DNA from: an uncultured Erysipelotrichaceae bacterium
GTDB lineage: Bacteria > Bacillota_I > Bacilli_A > Erysipelotrichales > Erysipelotrichaceae
Length of the DNA stretch: 43,720 nt
Assembly: GCA_902766005.1 (NCBI GenBank)
Contig: CACXCB010000337.1
Location: 1-43,720, forward strand
Direction: 5' to 3'
Shown here in pieces: positions 1-9,172 of the stretch (its first letter is position 1; each line of letters starts with the position of its first letter). Made by a program: the position numbers and the translations under genes. Below the pieces are notes generated by a model. That model was not told the origin of the DNA. It saw only the letters and a program-made list of their open reading frames with translations, and made no database searches.

Positions 1-192
1 CATACCCACAGCGAAGGGCTTTCATAATATGGATCGTTCCAGTCGCAAACCGTCAAGAATGACTCTTTTACCCCTAAACCCCTTGATGGGAAGAATAAGG
101 GAAGATCATGCAACTGTTATCAAATTGTTATCAAAGGAACCTTTGCGAAGCCGGAAAGCCTTGATATTACTGGGTATTCCGGTTTTAGTATC
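1..192. other. Non-coding edge next to guaA 3' end
   Basis: No gene is supported here. The only open frame crosses antisense into guaA. A 10-base direct repeat, TGTTATCAAA, occurs at 115-124 and 126-135, one helical turn apart. The segment CCGGAA...TTCCGG (about 151-182) can form a long imperfect hairpin. I see no convincing U-tract terminator for guaA. The guaA 3' end is a known integration site for tyrosine-recombinase elements (Tn5801-type), so this may be the end of an integrated element lying to the left. That last step is inference. Confidence 0.4.
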
Positions 193-1731
193 TCACTCCC
201 ACTCAATTGTTCCCGGTGGCTTAGATGTTATATCATAAGCTACACGGTTAACATGTTTGACTTCATTAACAATTCTTGTTGAAATACGATCAAGAACATC
301 AAAAGGAATTCTTGCCCAATCCGCTGTCATACCGTCAATTGAAGTAACTGCTCTGATAACTACTGTATAGTCATATGTTCTTTGATCACCCATAACACCG
401 ACTGAACGGATATTCGGAAGACAGGTAAAGTATTGCCAAATATCTCTGTGCAGGTTTGCATTCCGGATTTCTTCTCTGAGAATTGCATCGGATTCTCTGA
501 CAATTTCCAGTTTTTCTTCCGTGATTTCGCCAAGAACTCTTACGCCCAAACCCGGCCCCGGGAATGGTTGTCTCCATACCATTTCTTCAGGAAGTCCTAA
601 TTCAATACCCAATGCCCTGACTTCATCTTTGAACAATCTGTTTAAAGGTTCAATGAGTTTGAAATTCATATCTTTAGGAAGACCGCCTACATTATGGTGT
701 GATTTGATCGTTTGTGCAGTTTTTGTTCCGCTTTCTATTACATCCGTATAAAGCGTTCCCTGTGCCAGCCATTTGATATCTGTGCCTTTCAACAGTTTTT
801 GTACTTCATCACGGAACGTATAGACAAATTCTGCACCGATGATCTTTCTCTTTTGTTCAGGATCTTCAATGCCTTTTAGTTTGGATAAAAACCTTTCTGA
901 AGCATCGATTTTAATCAGGTTTAAATCCATATTGCTGGAGAAGGTTTCCATGACAGATTCTGCTTCCCCTTTTCTCAACAGTCCATGATCAATGAACATG
1001 CAGTAGAGATTTTTACCGATTGCTTTGTTCAATAAAGCAGCAACAACCGAAGAATCAACTCCTCCGGATAAACCCAAAAGAACTTTGTCATCTTTCACCG
1101 TTTCCTGAATTTGTTTTATTTGTTCATTCACAAAGTCTTTCATCGACCAGTTGGCATCTGCCTGACATATTTCAAAAACAAAATTTTTTAACATATCCAG
1201 GCCGTATTCAGAGTTTCTGACTTCCGGATGAAACTGAACAGTGTAGATCTTCTTTTCGATATTCTGGCTTGCTGCATAAGGACAGGTAACGCTTTTGGCT
1301 ATTCCTTCAAATCCCGGTGCAAGTTTAGAAACCTGATCACCATGGCTCATCCAGACAACCTGTTTCTTCGGAAGATTTTTGAAAAGCAGTGAATCGTCGA
1401 TTTCGATCTCAGCTCTTCCGTATTCTTTTTTATCAGAGGCACTGACTTTTCCATCATTCATATAATGTGTCATTTGCATTCCGTAACAGATTCCCAAAAT
1501 CGGCAATCCTGATTGAAAGATAGCCGGATCACATTTCGGTGCATCTTCATCGTAGACACTGTTTGGCCCTCCGGAAAAAATAATTCCTCTTACATCCTGC
1601 ATTGCTAAAATACTATTTAAACTTGTATCTCCGGGAAGCAATTCACTGTATACACCGAATTCTCTGATTCTGCGGGCAATGAGCTGGTTGTATTGACTGC
1701 CGAAATCTAAAACAATGATTTTATCTGCCAT
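193..1731 (-). CDS. guaA: GMP synthase (glutamine-hydrolysing)
   Basis: Converts XMP to GMP using ATP and glutamine in purine synthesis; cytoplasmic. The 512-residue length is normal for a fused GMP synthetase. The N-terminal class I glutamine amidotransferase domain carries the nucleophile Cys82 in GICYGMQ and a QFHPEV His/Glu pair. The ATP pyrophosphatase domain follows, with P-loop LSGGVDSS near residues 222-229, and the protein ends with the typical KPPGTIEWE tail. The start has an AAAGGAG ribosome site 7 bases upstream. It lies 26 bases after pyrG on the same strand, so the two nucleotide amidotransferases are probably co-transcribed from the pyrG promoter. No anomaly is seen inside the gene. 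Confidence 0.98.
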   Translation of the reverse strand: MADKIIVLDFGSQYNQLIARRIREFGVYSELLPGDTSLNSILAMQDVRGIIFSGGPNSVYDEDAPKCDPAIFQSGLPILGICYGMQMTHYMNDGKVSASDKKEYGRAEIEIDDSLLFKNLPKKQVVWMSHGDQVSKLAPGFEGIAKSVTCPYAASQNIEKKIYTVQFHPEVRNSEYGLDMLKNFVFEICQADANWSMKDFVNEQIKQIQETVKDDKVLLGLSGGVDSSVVAALLNKAIGKNLYCMFIDHGLLRKGEAESVMETFSSNMDLNLIKIDASERFLSKLKGIEDPEQKRKIIGAEFVYTFRDEVQKLLKGTDIKWLAQGTLYTDVIESGTKTAQTIKSHHNVGGLPKDMNFKLIEPLNRLFKDEVRALGIELGLPEEMVWRQPFPGPGLGVRVLGEITEEKLEIVRESDAILREEIRNANLHRDIWQYFTCLPNIRSVGVMGDQRTYDYTVVIRAVTSIDGMTADWARIPFDVLDRISTRIVNEVKHVNRVAYDITSKPPGTIEWE

Positions 1732-1757
1732 ATGTTTTCTCCTTTGACGTAAATAAT

Positions 1758-3362
1758 TTACCTGTCATTTCCACGATTTGCAAGACATGCTTGCACAAAT
1801 CCGTTAAATAAAGGATGAGGTTTATCAGGTCTGCTCTTAAATTCGGGATGATATTGTACACCGATGAAGAAATCACAGCTTTCGTTTTCTACAGCTTCAA
1901 CAAGATTTCCGTCAGGAGATGTTCCTGCAATCATCATTCCATGTTCTTCAAATTCTTTGCGATATGCATTGTTAAATTCATATCTGTGTCTGTGTCTTTC
2001 AGATATTCTATTTGTTTTATAACATGTTTCTAAAAGAGTTCCTTCCTTTATAACGCATGGATATGCACCCAAGCGCATTGTTCCGCCTTTATTCATTTCA
2101 TCATTCTGGTCCGGCATAAAATCAATGATTTTATGTGTACTTTCAGGATTGAATTCATTTGAGTTTGCATCTGAATATCCTAGTACGTTTCTTGCAAATT
2201 CTATTGAACAGATCTGCATTCCTAAACATAAACCAAGATACGGAATATTATGCTCCCTTGCATAACGTGCTGTTTCAATCATTCCTTCAATCCCGCGGTT
2301 ACCGAAACCTCCCGGTACACAAATACCATCAATATCTTTAAAGCACTCTTCAGCATTTTGGAATGTTACTTCTTCGGAATCAATCCATTTCATATGAATA
2401 TGTGCGGAATGTGCATATCCTGCATGTTTCAAAGATTCAATCACGGAAAGATATGCATCATGCAGTTTTACATATTTGCCCACCAAAGCAATATTGACTT
2501 CTTTTTCAGGATTTTTTATTCTTTCAAGCAGTGCATCCCATTCATTCATATCAATATTGCCGACTTCCAGATGTAATTCTCTGCATACAATTGCGGATAA
2601 ATTCTGCTTCTCCAGCATAACCGGAGCTTCATACAGATCTTCAACGGTTGTATTTTCTATAACACAATCCTGTTTTACATTACAGAATAAGGAAATCTTG
2701 TTTTTAACATCCTGTGGCAGATGTCCGTCGCATCTGGCTACAATGATATTCGGGCGAACACCTTCTACCTGTAATTCTTTTACAGAATGCTGGGTAGGTT
2801 TGGATTTATATTCATCTGAGCCTGAAATATAAGGAATCAGCGTAACATGAATAAAACACACATCTTCAGGATGTTCTATGGAAATCTGGCGAATGGCTTC
2901 TATAAAAGGCTGCGATTCAATATCACCAACCGTTCCGCCGATTTCCGTTATGACAATATCAGCTTTTGCTCTTTCACCTACTGAATAGATAAATCTTTGA
3001 ATTTCATTTGTGACATGCGGAATGATCTGTACCGTCTGGCCGAGATACTCTCCTTTTCTTTCTTTTTGCAGAACATTCCAATATACCTTTCCGGTTGTCA
3101 GATTGGAATATTTGTTGAGGTTTTCATCAATAAATCTTTCGTAATGTCCCAGATCCAGATCCGTCTCTGCACCGTCTTCTGTGACAAAGACTTCACCATG
3201 CTGAATCGGTGACATGGTTCCCGGATCCACATTGATATACGGATCCAATTTTTGTGAAATGACTTTAAAACCCCTTTGTTTTAAAAGCCTGCCGAGAGAA
3301 GCAGCGGTAATTCCTTTTCCAAGCCCGGAAACAACACCGCCGGTGACAAAAATGTACTTCAT
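1758..3362 (-). CDS. pyrG: CTP synthase
   Basis: Aminates UTP to CTP with ATP and glutamine. The N-terminal synthetase domain begins with the canonical [17 protein letters not shown]-loop and includes GGTVGDIES. The C-terminal glutamine amidotransferase domain has the nucleophile motif GLCLGMQ and a QYHPEF His/Glu motif. The 534-residue length is typical. Ribosome site AAGGAG lies 6 bases before the ATG. It is the first gene of the pyrG-guaA unit. A sigma-A promoter (3446-3474) and a U-tract hairpin (3380-3433) sit in its leader, which suggests transcription attenuation. Confidence 0.98.
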   Translation of the reverse strand: MKYIFVTGGVVSGLGKGITAASLGRLLKQRGFKVISQKLDPYINVDPGTMSPIQHGEVFVTEDGAETDLDLGHYERFIDENLNKYSNLTTGKVYWNVLQKERKGEYLGQTVQIIPHVTNEIQRFIYSVGERAKADIVITEIGGTVGDIESQPFIEAIRQISIEHPEDVCFIHVTLIPYISGSDEYKSKPTQHSVKELQVEGVRPNIIVARCDGHLPQDVKNKISLFCNVKQDCVIENTTVEDLYEAPVMLEKQNLSAIVCRELHLEVGNIDMNEWDALLERIKNPEKEVNIALVGKYVKLHDAYLSVIESLKHAGYAHSAHIHMKWIDSEEVTFQNAEECFKDIDGICVPGGFGNRGIEGMIETARYAREHNIPYLGLCLGMQICSIEFARNVLGYSDANSNEFNPESTHKIIDFMPDQNDEMNKGGTMRLGAYPCVIKEGTLLETCYKTNRISERHRHRYEFNNAYRKEFEEHGMMIAGTSPDGNLVEAVENESCDFFIGVQYHPEFKSRPDKPHPLFNGFVQACLANRGNDR

Positions 3363-3379
3363 AAAACGCTCCTTCCAAC

Positions 3380-3433
3380 AAAAAATGAGGGCAATAAACC
3401 AAACGGCTTTACGTCGTTTTTTTTATTGTCCTC
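3380..3433 (-). terminator. Intrinsic terminator/attenuator in the pyrG leader
   Basis: On the minus strand GAGGACAATAAA pairs with TTTATTGCCCTC across one G-loop mismatch, with an inner ACG/CGT pairing, followed by a six-T run. It lies after the pyrG promoter and directly before the pyrG ribosome site, and no gene upstream could use it. It is therefore best read as a leader attenuator. Bacillus subtilis pyrG is controlled by leader attenuation, but the GGGC transcript start used there is not obvious here. Confidence 0.75.
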
Positions 3434-3445
3434 AATGACTCTAAG

Positions 3446-3474
3446 ATTATATGACTATCTTTTTTACAATGCAA
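3446..3474 (-). promoter_or_regulatory. pyrG promoter
   Basis: Minus strand -35 TTGCAT (3469-3474), 17-base spacer and -10 TATAAT (3446-3451). The predicted start lies about seven bases downstream, giving a leader of roughly 80 bases that contains the attenuator hairpin. Confidence 0.8.
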
Positions 3475-3487
3475 TAACAAATTCACA

Positions 3488-3516
3488 TTGTTTTTCCTTT
3501 TATTTTTCAGTAAGAT
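3488..3516 (+). promoter_or_regulatory. Probable promoter of the small acidic protein gene
   Basis: TTGTTT (3488-3493), 17-base spacer and TAAGAT (3511-3516), upstream of the start at 3545. The boxes are moderately good, and TATAAG three bases on is an alternative -10. Confidence 0.45.
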
Positions 3517-3544
3517 TATAAGTAGGAAAAATATGGAGATGCAT

Positions 3545-3751
3545 ATGAAACTATTCAAGAAAATCTTTCATAAAAAAGAAGAGGAAGAAACAGAATCCAT
3601 CGCTTTCGAGATGGACGAAGTAACAGAAGAAATGCCTGAATCACGCTATACGGAAGAGTATCAGGAGTTTGTCGAAAAGAAACTGGAAGAAGAGCCGGAT
3701 ATTGATCCTTTTGCCGATCTTGCCGCAATGGAAGATGATGGTGAAGAATAA
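3545..3751 (+). CDS. Small highly acidic protein of unknown function
   Basis: A 68-residue protein with a short basic start (MKLFKKIFHKK) followed by a Glu/Asp-rich tail ending in acidic residues. I do not recognise the family. ATG 3545 is chosen because GGAG lies six bases upstream; in-frame ATGs at 3533 and 3539 have poorer spacing. It is flanked by a promoter and a strong bidirectional terminator, and is divergent from pyrG. It has no signal peptide or membrane segment. The charge pattern suggests a cytoplasmic or peripherally bound protein, but no function can be assigned. Confidence 0.75.
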   Translation: MKLFKKIFHKKEEEETESIAFEMDEVTEEMPESRYTEEYQEFVEKKLEEEPDIDPFADLAAMEDDGEE

Positions 3752-3762
3752 CCATGATACAC

Positions 3763-3793
3763 AAAAAGCAACGCTTTGTATGCGTTGCTTTTT
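3763..3793. terminator. Bidirectional terminator
   Basis: AAAAAGCAACGC and GCGTTGCTTTTT form a perfect stem around a 7-base loop, with a T-run on both strands. It ends the small acidic gene on the plus strand and the glycosyltransferase operon on the minus strand. Confidence 0.9.
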
Positions 3794-4802
3794 AATTAAA
3801 TCTGACAATTTTATTTGCAAGATGATATACCATGTTGGTAAAGGACATGCCTCCTTTGCCCGGTATATCAATCAAAGCCAAAGCAGTTTTCTTTTGGAAA
3901 TAATCCGTCCATTTTTCATCAAACTGACGGCAGTTTTCCCACATCTTTGCGATATCCGCATCGGTTTCTTCCGATCTGTTTAAACGTGTGAAGACGATGC
4001 CGATCGCAAACATCATAAACATTTCATGTTTTAAATACCGTAGCTTCTTCTTGTCCTGAACATCATCGAGATGAAAGCTTTTAAAACAGTATTCTGCAAC
4101 CACAAGCTGGTGCTTATAGCGTTTTTTCATGACGCTTTCCTGCACGGACTGGTCGGCTCTTCCGATACTGTACAAGTATAAGTCCTTATTCAGATAATAC
4201 ATGGTTTTCACGTTTTTCAGATTTCCGCAGATCATGTAATTATCTTCATAGAATATATGCTTTGGCAATATAATATTTGTTTTCCTCATCAGGTCTGTAC
4301 GGAAGGTGCAGGAATGAATGGTTAACAGCTGATACATTTTAAACCTTTTGGTTTTATTCCAAAGGAATACTTCATTTTCAGGAAGCGCATTGGCGTAGTT
4401 GATGGATCTGTCACCTTTTCCATCCGCATGCACATAGTAGTAATTGGTGACAAAAAGATCTACACCGCCATGGTTTTCTACATCTTCCAGCGTATCCAGG
4501 AATAAGCCGAAATCCTGACTCAGCGTATCATCACTGTCAACGACCTTGTAATAGATTCCTGTTGCATGTTTCAGGCCCTGGTTGATGCCTTCACCATGTC
4601 CTCCGTTTTCCTGATGCACTACTTTTACCGTATCCGGATATTTGTCAACATATTCGTCTGCAATTTTACCCGTGTCATCAGTAGAACCATCATCAATAAT
4701 AATGATTTCAATTCTTTCTCTTTCCGTAAGAAGACTGTTCAGACAGTTTTTCATATATGCCTGCGAATTATAACAGGGCACAGCAATTGTCAATAGCTTC
4801 AT
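3792..4802 (-). CDS. Family 2 glycosyltransferase
   Basis: A GT-A fold glycosyltransferase of 336 residues, predicted to move a sugar from a nucleotide-sugar to an unknown acceptor, probably for surface polysaccharide. It begins with the GT2 pattern TIAVPCYNSQAYMKNCL. An IDDGSTDD motif lies at about 36-43 and the metal-binding D-x-D type motif VDSDD at 88-92. No transmembrane segment is obvious. ATG 4802 is preferred to the longer frame because AAGGA lies six bases upstream. The start overlaps the stop of the ADP-ribosylglycohydrolase gene as ATGA, which indicates translational coupling. It is the last gene of the 8968-3792 operon. Confidence 0.9.
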   Translation of the reverse strand: MKLLTIAVPCYNSQAYMKNCLNSLLTERERIEIIIIDDGSTDDTGKIADEYVDKYPDTVKVVHQENGGHGEGINQGLKHATGIYYKVVDSDDTLSQDFGLFLDTLEDVENHGGVDLFVTNYYYVHADGKGDRSINYANALPENEVFLWNKTKRFKMYQLLTIHSCTFRTDLMRKTNIILPKHIFYEDNYMICGNLKNVKTMYYLNKDLYLYSIGRADQSVQESVMKKRYKHQLVVAEYCFKSFHLDDVQDKKKLRYLKHEMFMMFAIGIVFTRLNRSEETDADIAKMWENCRQFDEKWTDYFQKKTALALIDIPGKGGMSFTNMVYHLANKIVRFN

Positions 4803-5809
4803 AACGATTCCTTTCTGCATGCATATAATTGATCAGCCATCTTCACAATCAGATCTTCACATTCCAAATTTGTTTTCCATTTGGAAGAAATGCTGTCATA
4901 GCCGACAATACAGCCGAGAATATTACCGGTTACCGCACCGGTGGAATCACAATCCCCGTCATGGTTGACAGATACCGTCATGGCTTTATCAAAGTCTTTC
5001 TCATACTTCAGTGCGCAATATAAAGCAACTGCCAATGTCTCTTCGCCAACCCAGCCTTCACCCAGGTTCTTCAGATTCTCCTGGTCGTCCTGATCATTCT
5101 CGGTGTAGGAAACAGATCTTCTGACAAGACGGTCAAGATCATTGATGAAATCATTTTCACAGAAAATCTCATTCACGATCACACGTGTTTCCTCGATTGC
5201 ATCCCTTAAGGATAATTCCTGATTGATTAATAAATACACCAGTCCGGAAAGGAATCCGGATGGAATGTATCCTAAGGGATGGCTGTGGGTAATTGCGGCA
5301 GCTTTGGCACCGAGAAGTATTGCTTCCTTCAAATCTATCTCAGAACTGAATAAACCTAAAGGTGCAGCACGCATGATTCCTCCACATCCCTTGCTGTTGT
5401 TCAAAGGATGGGTAAATGTACCCATATTCCCACTTTCAAGTGCATTCAGGCAGGTGATGCCCGGTGCTCTTCTTGCATACAATTCCCTTCTTTCGAGTAA
5501 TCTGCATACATTGGGATGACTGCTTGTACCTGTCTGCGTATATAGCCAATCAAGATATGCCTGATAAATGTTTTCTGTAATATCTCCCTGATTGTTTACG
5601 GCGTTAAGTATGCCTTCCGCTGTAAACAGTGTCATCTGCGTATCATCGGATATTACAGCTTTGCCGCTTTCATTTAATGCGTATCCCTGAATACCTTCAG
5701 GTCCGAATTCTCTTTGAATCTCTCTGTACTTTAAAAATTCTACGGGATACCCCAAAGCATCACCGATTGCCCCGGCAACAAGGCATCCTCTGATTTTATC
5801 CTGTTTCAT
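4799..5809 (-). CDS. ADP-ribosylglycohydrolase family protein (DraG/ARH-like)
   Basis: Predicted to hydrolyse an ADP-ribosyl bond, removing ADP-ribose from a protein, nucleic acid or small molecule. The 336-residue all-helical protein shows the dinuclear magnesium ligands of the family: SDDTQ at 54-58 and HDGDCDSTGA at 283-292. The N-terminal GCLVAGAIGDALGYPVE is diagnostic. It lies 26 bases after the AAA+ gene and is coupled to the glycosyltransferase by an ATGA overlap. No ADP-ribosyltransferase is encoded in the window, so the substrate is unknown. Confidence 0.92.
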   Translation of the reverse strand: MKQDKIRGCLVAGAIGDALGYPVEFLKYREIQREFGPEGIQGYALNESGKAVISDDTQMTLFTAEGILNAVNNQGDITENIYQAYLDWLYTQTGTSSHPNVCRLLERRELYARRAPGITCLNALESGNMGTFTHPLNNSKGCGGIMRAAPLGLFSSEIDLKEAILLGAKAAAITHSHPLGYIPSGFLSGLVYLLINQELSLRDAIEETRVIVNEIFCENDFINDLDRLVRRSVSYTENDQDDQENLKNLGEGWVGEETLAVALYCALKYEKDFDKAMTVSVNHDGDCDSTGAVTGNILGCIVGYDSISSKWKTNLECEDLIVKMADQLYACRKESL

Positions 5810-5826
5810 TTTTCCTCCTGTTGAAA

Positions 5827-5846
5827 AAGGCTCTGTTAAGAGCCTT
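5827..5846 (-). terminator. Intra-operon terminator overlapping the AAA+ stop codon
   Basis: AAGGCTCT and AGAGCCTT form a perfect 8-bp stem with a 4-base loop that contains the stop codon of the AAA+ gene; TTTTT follows on the minus strand. It should lower transcription of the two downstream genes relative to the two upstream ones. Confidence 0.75.
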
Positions 5847-7968
5847 GTGTCATCTTCAGTAAATCCTCTAACGGATTGGTTGATGCAGGTTTCTCCGGTG
5901 CTTTTACCTTAACAGTAAAGTCAAAATCTTCCTTGATCAACAATGTCATTGATGCTTCAGGATCTTTCACAAGACGATTTGCCTGGGAAAGAATCGCATC
6001 TTCAACAACGTTTCTTGCAAGTCTTCCGTTACCGGCTTCTGCAGCATTGATGGATTGCACTTCGTTGAAATATGCTTCTAACGGCTCATAAACATCTTCC
6101 GCAATCTCATATCCTTTTCCTTTTGCCTGTAAAACAGCGATCTTTCTGAGTTCTTCTCCGGTATAATCCGGGAAGTTGATCAGATTCGGAAATCTGGATT
6201 TCAGTCCGCTGTTGGACTCAAGAAATCCTGCCATTTCTTTCTTATATCCGGCCAGAATGACAATCAGGTCATCACGGTTATCTTCCATGGCTTTAACCAA
6301 TGTGTCAATTGCCTCAAGGCCAAATGAATCATCTTTTCCCCTGTAGAGGGAATATGCTTCATCAATAAAGATTACACCACCGATAGCTGATTTAATGACA
6401 GACATAGTCAATGGTGCAGTCTGTCCGACATATTGTGCAACAAGATCCGCTCTTGTTACCTCTACAAGCTGTCCCTGGCTCAATGCACCGATCGCCTTCA
6501 TGTAGCGGGAAATCAAACGTGCAATGGTTGTCTTGCCGGTACCCGGATTACCTGTGAAGATCATATGCATGGAAAGAGCAGCTGTCTTCATGCCCTGTTC
6601 CTTTCTCTTCTGCTGCATGGCAATATGAGACTGCAGGGAACGGATATAGGTCTTGACTTCCTCCAGTCCTACAATCTGATCCAGTTCTTTATTGACCGCT
6701 TCAATTTCCTCTTCGGAATTTTTGGATCTTGAAAGAACGGTTGTAACCTCGCCATATACCGCAACCGGTTTATCCTCTTTGACAATCACATTGACGGTTT
6801 CATCCTTTCCAAGATTTTCATTCAAAACCATGTGGCTCAATGAAACGTAGAAATCATAGAACATGGATGAAATAGCTTCAGCTCCTTGTGTCTTGTCATA
6901 ATGGGCAGCAACCCATTCCTCTGTTTCAGGAGAAATTTTTGTATAGACATGCAGATTTTCTGCAGATTTTCTCTTCAGTTTTTCCGCATTGTTATGAATA
7001 ATGACTTTGACGCTTTCTTCATCCAGAGCTTTTAAAGTGATTGTATCCAGCACATGGTACATGAAATCGGCACCGAATGCGTCCTGCACTTTCGAAGGAC
7101 TGTTCTGTGTAATGAAAATCAGATATTTTCCTTCTGCAGATAATGAATCCACTGTGTTAGTGACCAATCCTGTCTGGTTTTCGACAAGAACGCCTTTTGT
7201 CAATACATAACGTTTGTTCAATGTGACACTGCCTGTTGTAGCGAGCGAATCAACCATTCTTAAGAATGAAGGAAATCCGTTTTCAAAATGCTCAAAACAG
7301 ATAACAGATCCTTTCCCCTGTAATGCTTCATAAAGATCCTGTAAGAAAATCTGTTCCTGCGCACCGCTGGTATATCTGCTCATGTCAATTGTATATACTT
7401 CATCTGAGGCAAACACGTTTTTCTCACTCAGGGATCTTGCCATTTCCATGACAGCTTCATGCCTTCCCGATCCTCTTGGTCCGGAAACAAGAATGACATT
7501 CTTCGGCATGCCTTTTTCTTCACCCATGACATAAGGTCTTCTGAAGGCAATGATCATCTGGCGCAAAGCGTCTTTCTGTCCCATGATCTTGGATGTGATG
7601 ACATTGTAAATTTCATCAAAAACAGTCGCGGAATCAAAATTGCTGACGACCTTTTTTTCTTCCTCGGTTCCGTAATCTCTTCTGATGTCAGCCTCGAGCT
7701 GATCCATATCCATATTGGAAATATCGATGGATGATGGTTTTTTCATTTCATTGCTTAAAGCATCAAGATCCTTCTGTTGCTGAAGAAGGATACGGTTTAA
7801 TTCATCCATCGCATAATCTGCGCTCTTCAAGGTCTCTTTGACTTCCTTTTCATGTGCATCGATTGACAACTCGATTTCCTTGGAAGCCTGATCGGATTCA
7901 TATGCTCTTTTTCTGCCCAGGACTTCATTCCAAAGGCGTTCTTTTTCATCTCTTCTTTTATTTCCCAT
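5836..7968 (-). CDS. Two-domain AAA+ ATPase (SpoVK/CbbX-type C-terminal domain)
   Basis: A 710-residue protein. Residues 1-110 are charged and likely coiled coil. The first AAA-like domain has a degenerate Walker A, GPRGSGRH at 163-170 with Arg in place of the catalytic Lys, and no clear Walker B Asp-Glu (CFEHFE near 224-229), so it is probably structural. The second domain is intact: Walker A GNPGTGKT 473-480, Walker B VIFIDEA 532-538, sensor region ILAGY 571-575 and an arginine-finger-like SGLKSRFP. It matches the CbbX/SpoVK remodelling class. Ribosome site AAAGGG precedes the ATG, 4 bases after the XpaC-like gene. It probably remodels a protein partner linked to its membrane-bound neighbour; the client is unknown. 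Confidence 0.9.
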   Translation of the reverse strand: MGNKRRDEKERLWNEVLGRKRAYESDQASKEIELSIDAHEKEVKETLKSADYAMDELNRILLQQQKDLDALSNEMKKPSSIDISNMDMDQLEADIRRDYGTEEEKKVVSNFDSATVFDEIYNVITSKIMGQKDALRQMIIAFRRPYVMGEEKGMPKNVILVSGPRGSGRHEAVMEMARSLSEKNVFASDEVYTIDMSRYTSGAQEQIFLQDLYEALQGKGSVICFEHFENGFPSFLRMVDSLATTGSVTLNKRYVLTKGVLVENQTGLVTNTVDSLSAEGKYLIFITQNSPSKVQDAFGADFMYHVLDTITLKALDEESVKVIIHNNAEKLKRKSAENLHVYTKISPETEEWVAAHYDKTQGAEAISSMFYDFYVSLSHMVLNENLGKDETVNVIVKEDKPVAVYGEVTTVLSRSKNSEEEIEAVNKELDQIVGLEEVKTYIRSLQSHIAMQQKRKEQGMKTAALSMHMIFTGNPGTGKTTIARLISRYMKAIGALSQGQLVEVTRADLVAQYVGQTAPLTMSVIKSAIGGVIFIDEAYSLYRGKDDSFGLEAIDTLVKAMEDNRDDLIVILAGYKKEMAGFLESNSGLKSRFPNLINFPDYTGEELRKIAVLQAKGKGYEIAEDVYEPLEAYFNEVQSINAAEAGNGRLARNVVEDAILSQANRLVKDPEASMTLLIKEDFDFTVKVKAPEKPASTNPLEDLLKMTQGS

Positions 7969-7972
7969 AGTG

Positions 7973-8968
7973 TTATCCCTTTGATTGTGTCATCTTGCCT
8001 TCATTGGTTAAGCCGTCTTTCTGTAAAACAGCTTCCAATGTCGAAATATCCGCTGCCAGGTTAATGAAATCCTGGTCTGTCAGGCTGGAAATGATTGTCT
8101 TCATGGCATCATTGATCAGCTTGATTGTACGGTTCAGTTTCTGTCTTGTATCCTCATAGCTCGGATCACTCTTAGCTGCCTGCAAATTGTCATACTGTCT
8201 GAGAATCCTGACCAGGATCGGCAGATAGTATTCATACAATTTCTTTAACTTATCCTTGGAATCGGGAAATCTTTGTTCCAGAGTGCTGATCTGTTTCAGC
8301 AGGCTGTATGTTTCATGTAAACCGTTTGTAATATCCTCATCGGGAATGTTTTCATTGAGGCGGTTGATCTCTTCCATGAAATCACTTGCAGACTTTTTCT
8401 TTTCCTGCGGTTGAGCTTCTTCCTGCTTTGTTTCCTGTTTGACTTCCTGCGGCTGTACGGACGGTGTTTCCACAACTTCCGCATCAAATACTTCCGGTTG
8501 TGCCTGCTGCTCTGACATTCTGACCAGTTCGGCAAGAATCTCATTGTAGGAATCCGGATATCTTCTGCCGAAATCATTCAGCGAGCAGATATATGTTCCA
8601 TCACGATAAACATCCAGGCTTGCCAATGATGCATATCTCTGTCCATGAATACGCAGATCGATGTTTGATCCGATCGGCAGATATCTTCTTGCCCTGAACC
8701 AGTTGCGCAGGTATACATTCACCTTTGCCATCTGGCTTGGAGAATATCCGTTTCTTGTTGTGGAACGATAATAATTTCTTGTTCGGGTATATCCGTCCTG
8801 ATAGCTGCTGTTCTGCGATTCCTGTTTCCTGCTGGAATTGACTGCAGCCATGGTAATTGCCAGAACTGCGCCAATGATCAGCAATAAGGGAAAGATTGAG
8901 CCTCCGCCAAACACAAAGATTAATATCAATATCCAGAAAAAATCACTGTTACTATGTCTTCTTCTCAT
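7973..8968 (-). CDS. XpaC-like membrane protein
   Basis: A 331-residue protein with one or two N-terminal membrane segments (about 9-42), a basic linker, a Gln/Glu-rich low-complexity region (about 150-195) and a helical C-terminal domain. The pattern KKLYEYYLPILVRILRQYDN followed by DISTLEAVLQKDGL resembles the XpaC family, often labelled 5-bromo-4-chloroindolyl phosphate hydrolysis protein. In other Bacillota XpaC proteins accompany TelA-type toxic-anion resistance proteins; none is present here. It is first in the operon, four bases before the AAA+ gene, behind an extended -10 promoter. Family assignment is moderate and the biochemical role is not established. Confidence 0.75.
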   Translation of the reverse strand: MRRRHSNSDFFWILILIFVFGGGSIFPLLLIIGAVLAITMAAVNSSRKQESQNSSYQDGYTRTRNYYRSTTRNGYSPSQMAKVNVYLRNWFRARRYLPIGSNIDLRIHGQRYASLASLDVYRDGTYICSLNDFGRRYPDSYNEILAELVRMSEQQAQPEVFDAEVVETPSVQPQEVKQETKQEEAQPQEKKKSASDFMEEINRLNENIPDEDITNGLHETYSLLKQISTLEQRFPDSKDKLKKLYEYYLPILVRILRQYDNLQAAKSDPSYEDTRQKLNRTIKLINDAMKTIISSLTDQDFINLAADISTLEAVLQKDGLTNEGKMTQSKG

Positions 8969-8991
8969 TTTACGACCTCTTATACCATGAG

Positions 8992-9000
8992 ATTATAGCA
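8992..9000 (-). promoter_or_regulatory. Extended -10 promoter of the xpaC-AAA operon
   Basis: Minus strand TGCTATAAT, a consensus extended -10, about 24-30 bases before the start codon. The -35 region is weak, as extended -10 promoters permit. AGAGG is the ribosome site. Confidence 0.65.
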
Positions 9001-9137
9001 TATTCCGTCTCATTTTATATGATGTTATGCGTACGATTTTTTTCTTTTTAAATAAAAACCATTGCCCGGATAGTTTGATAATACTACCAGCACACTCCTT
9101 GTGAGAAAAAACATTTATATCACATAGACAGCCGACA

Positions 9138-9171
9138 TAAAAAGCTGCCATGAGGTATCATGACAGCTTTT
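9138..9171 (-). terminator. Terminator after the ATPase gene
   Basis: AAAGCTGTCATGA pairs with TCATGGCAGCTTTTT on the minus strand with one internal mismatch and a short loop. It ends the 12215-9173 operon. Confidence 0.85.
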
Positions 9172-9172
9172 A

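Noticed and set aside
29..238. Small plus-strand open frame over the guaA 3' end
   Set aside because: It has no ribosome site, its last part is antisense to guaA, and it resembles no protein I know.
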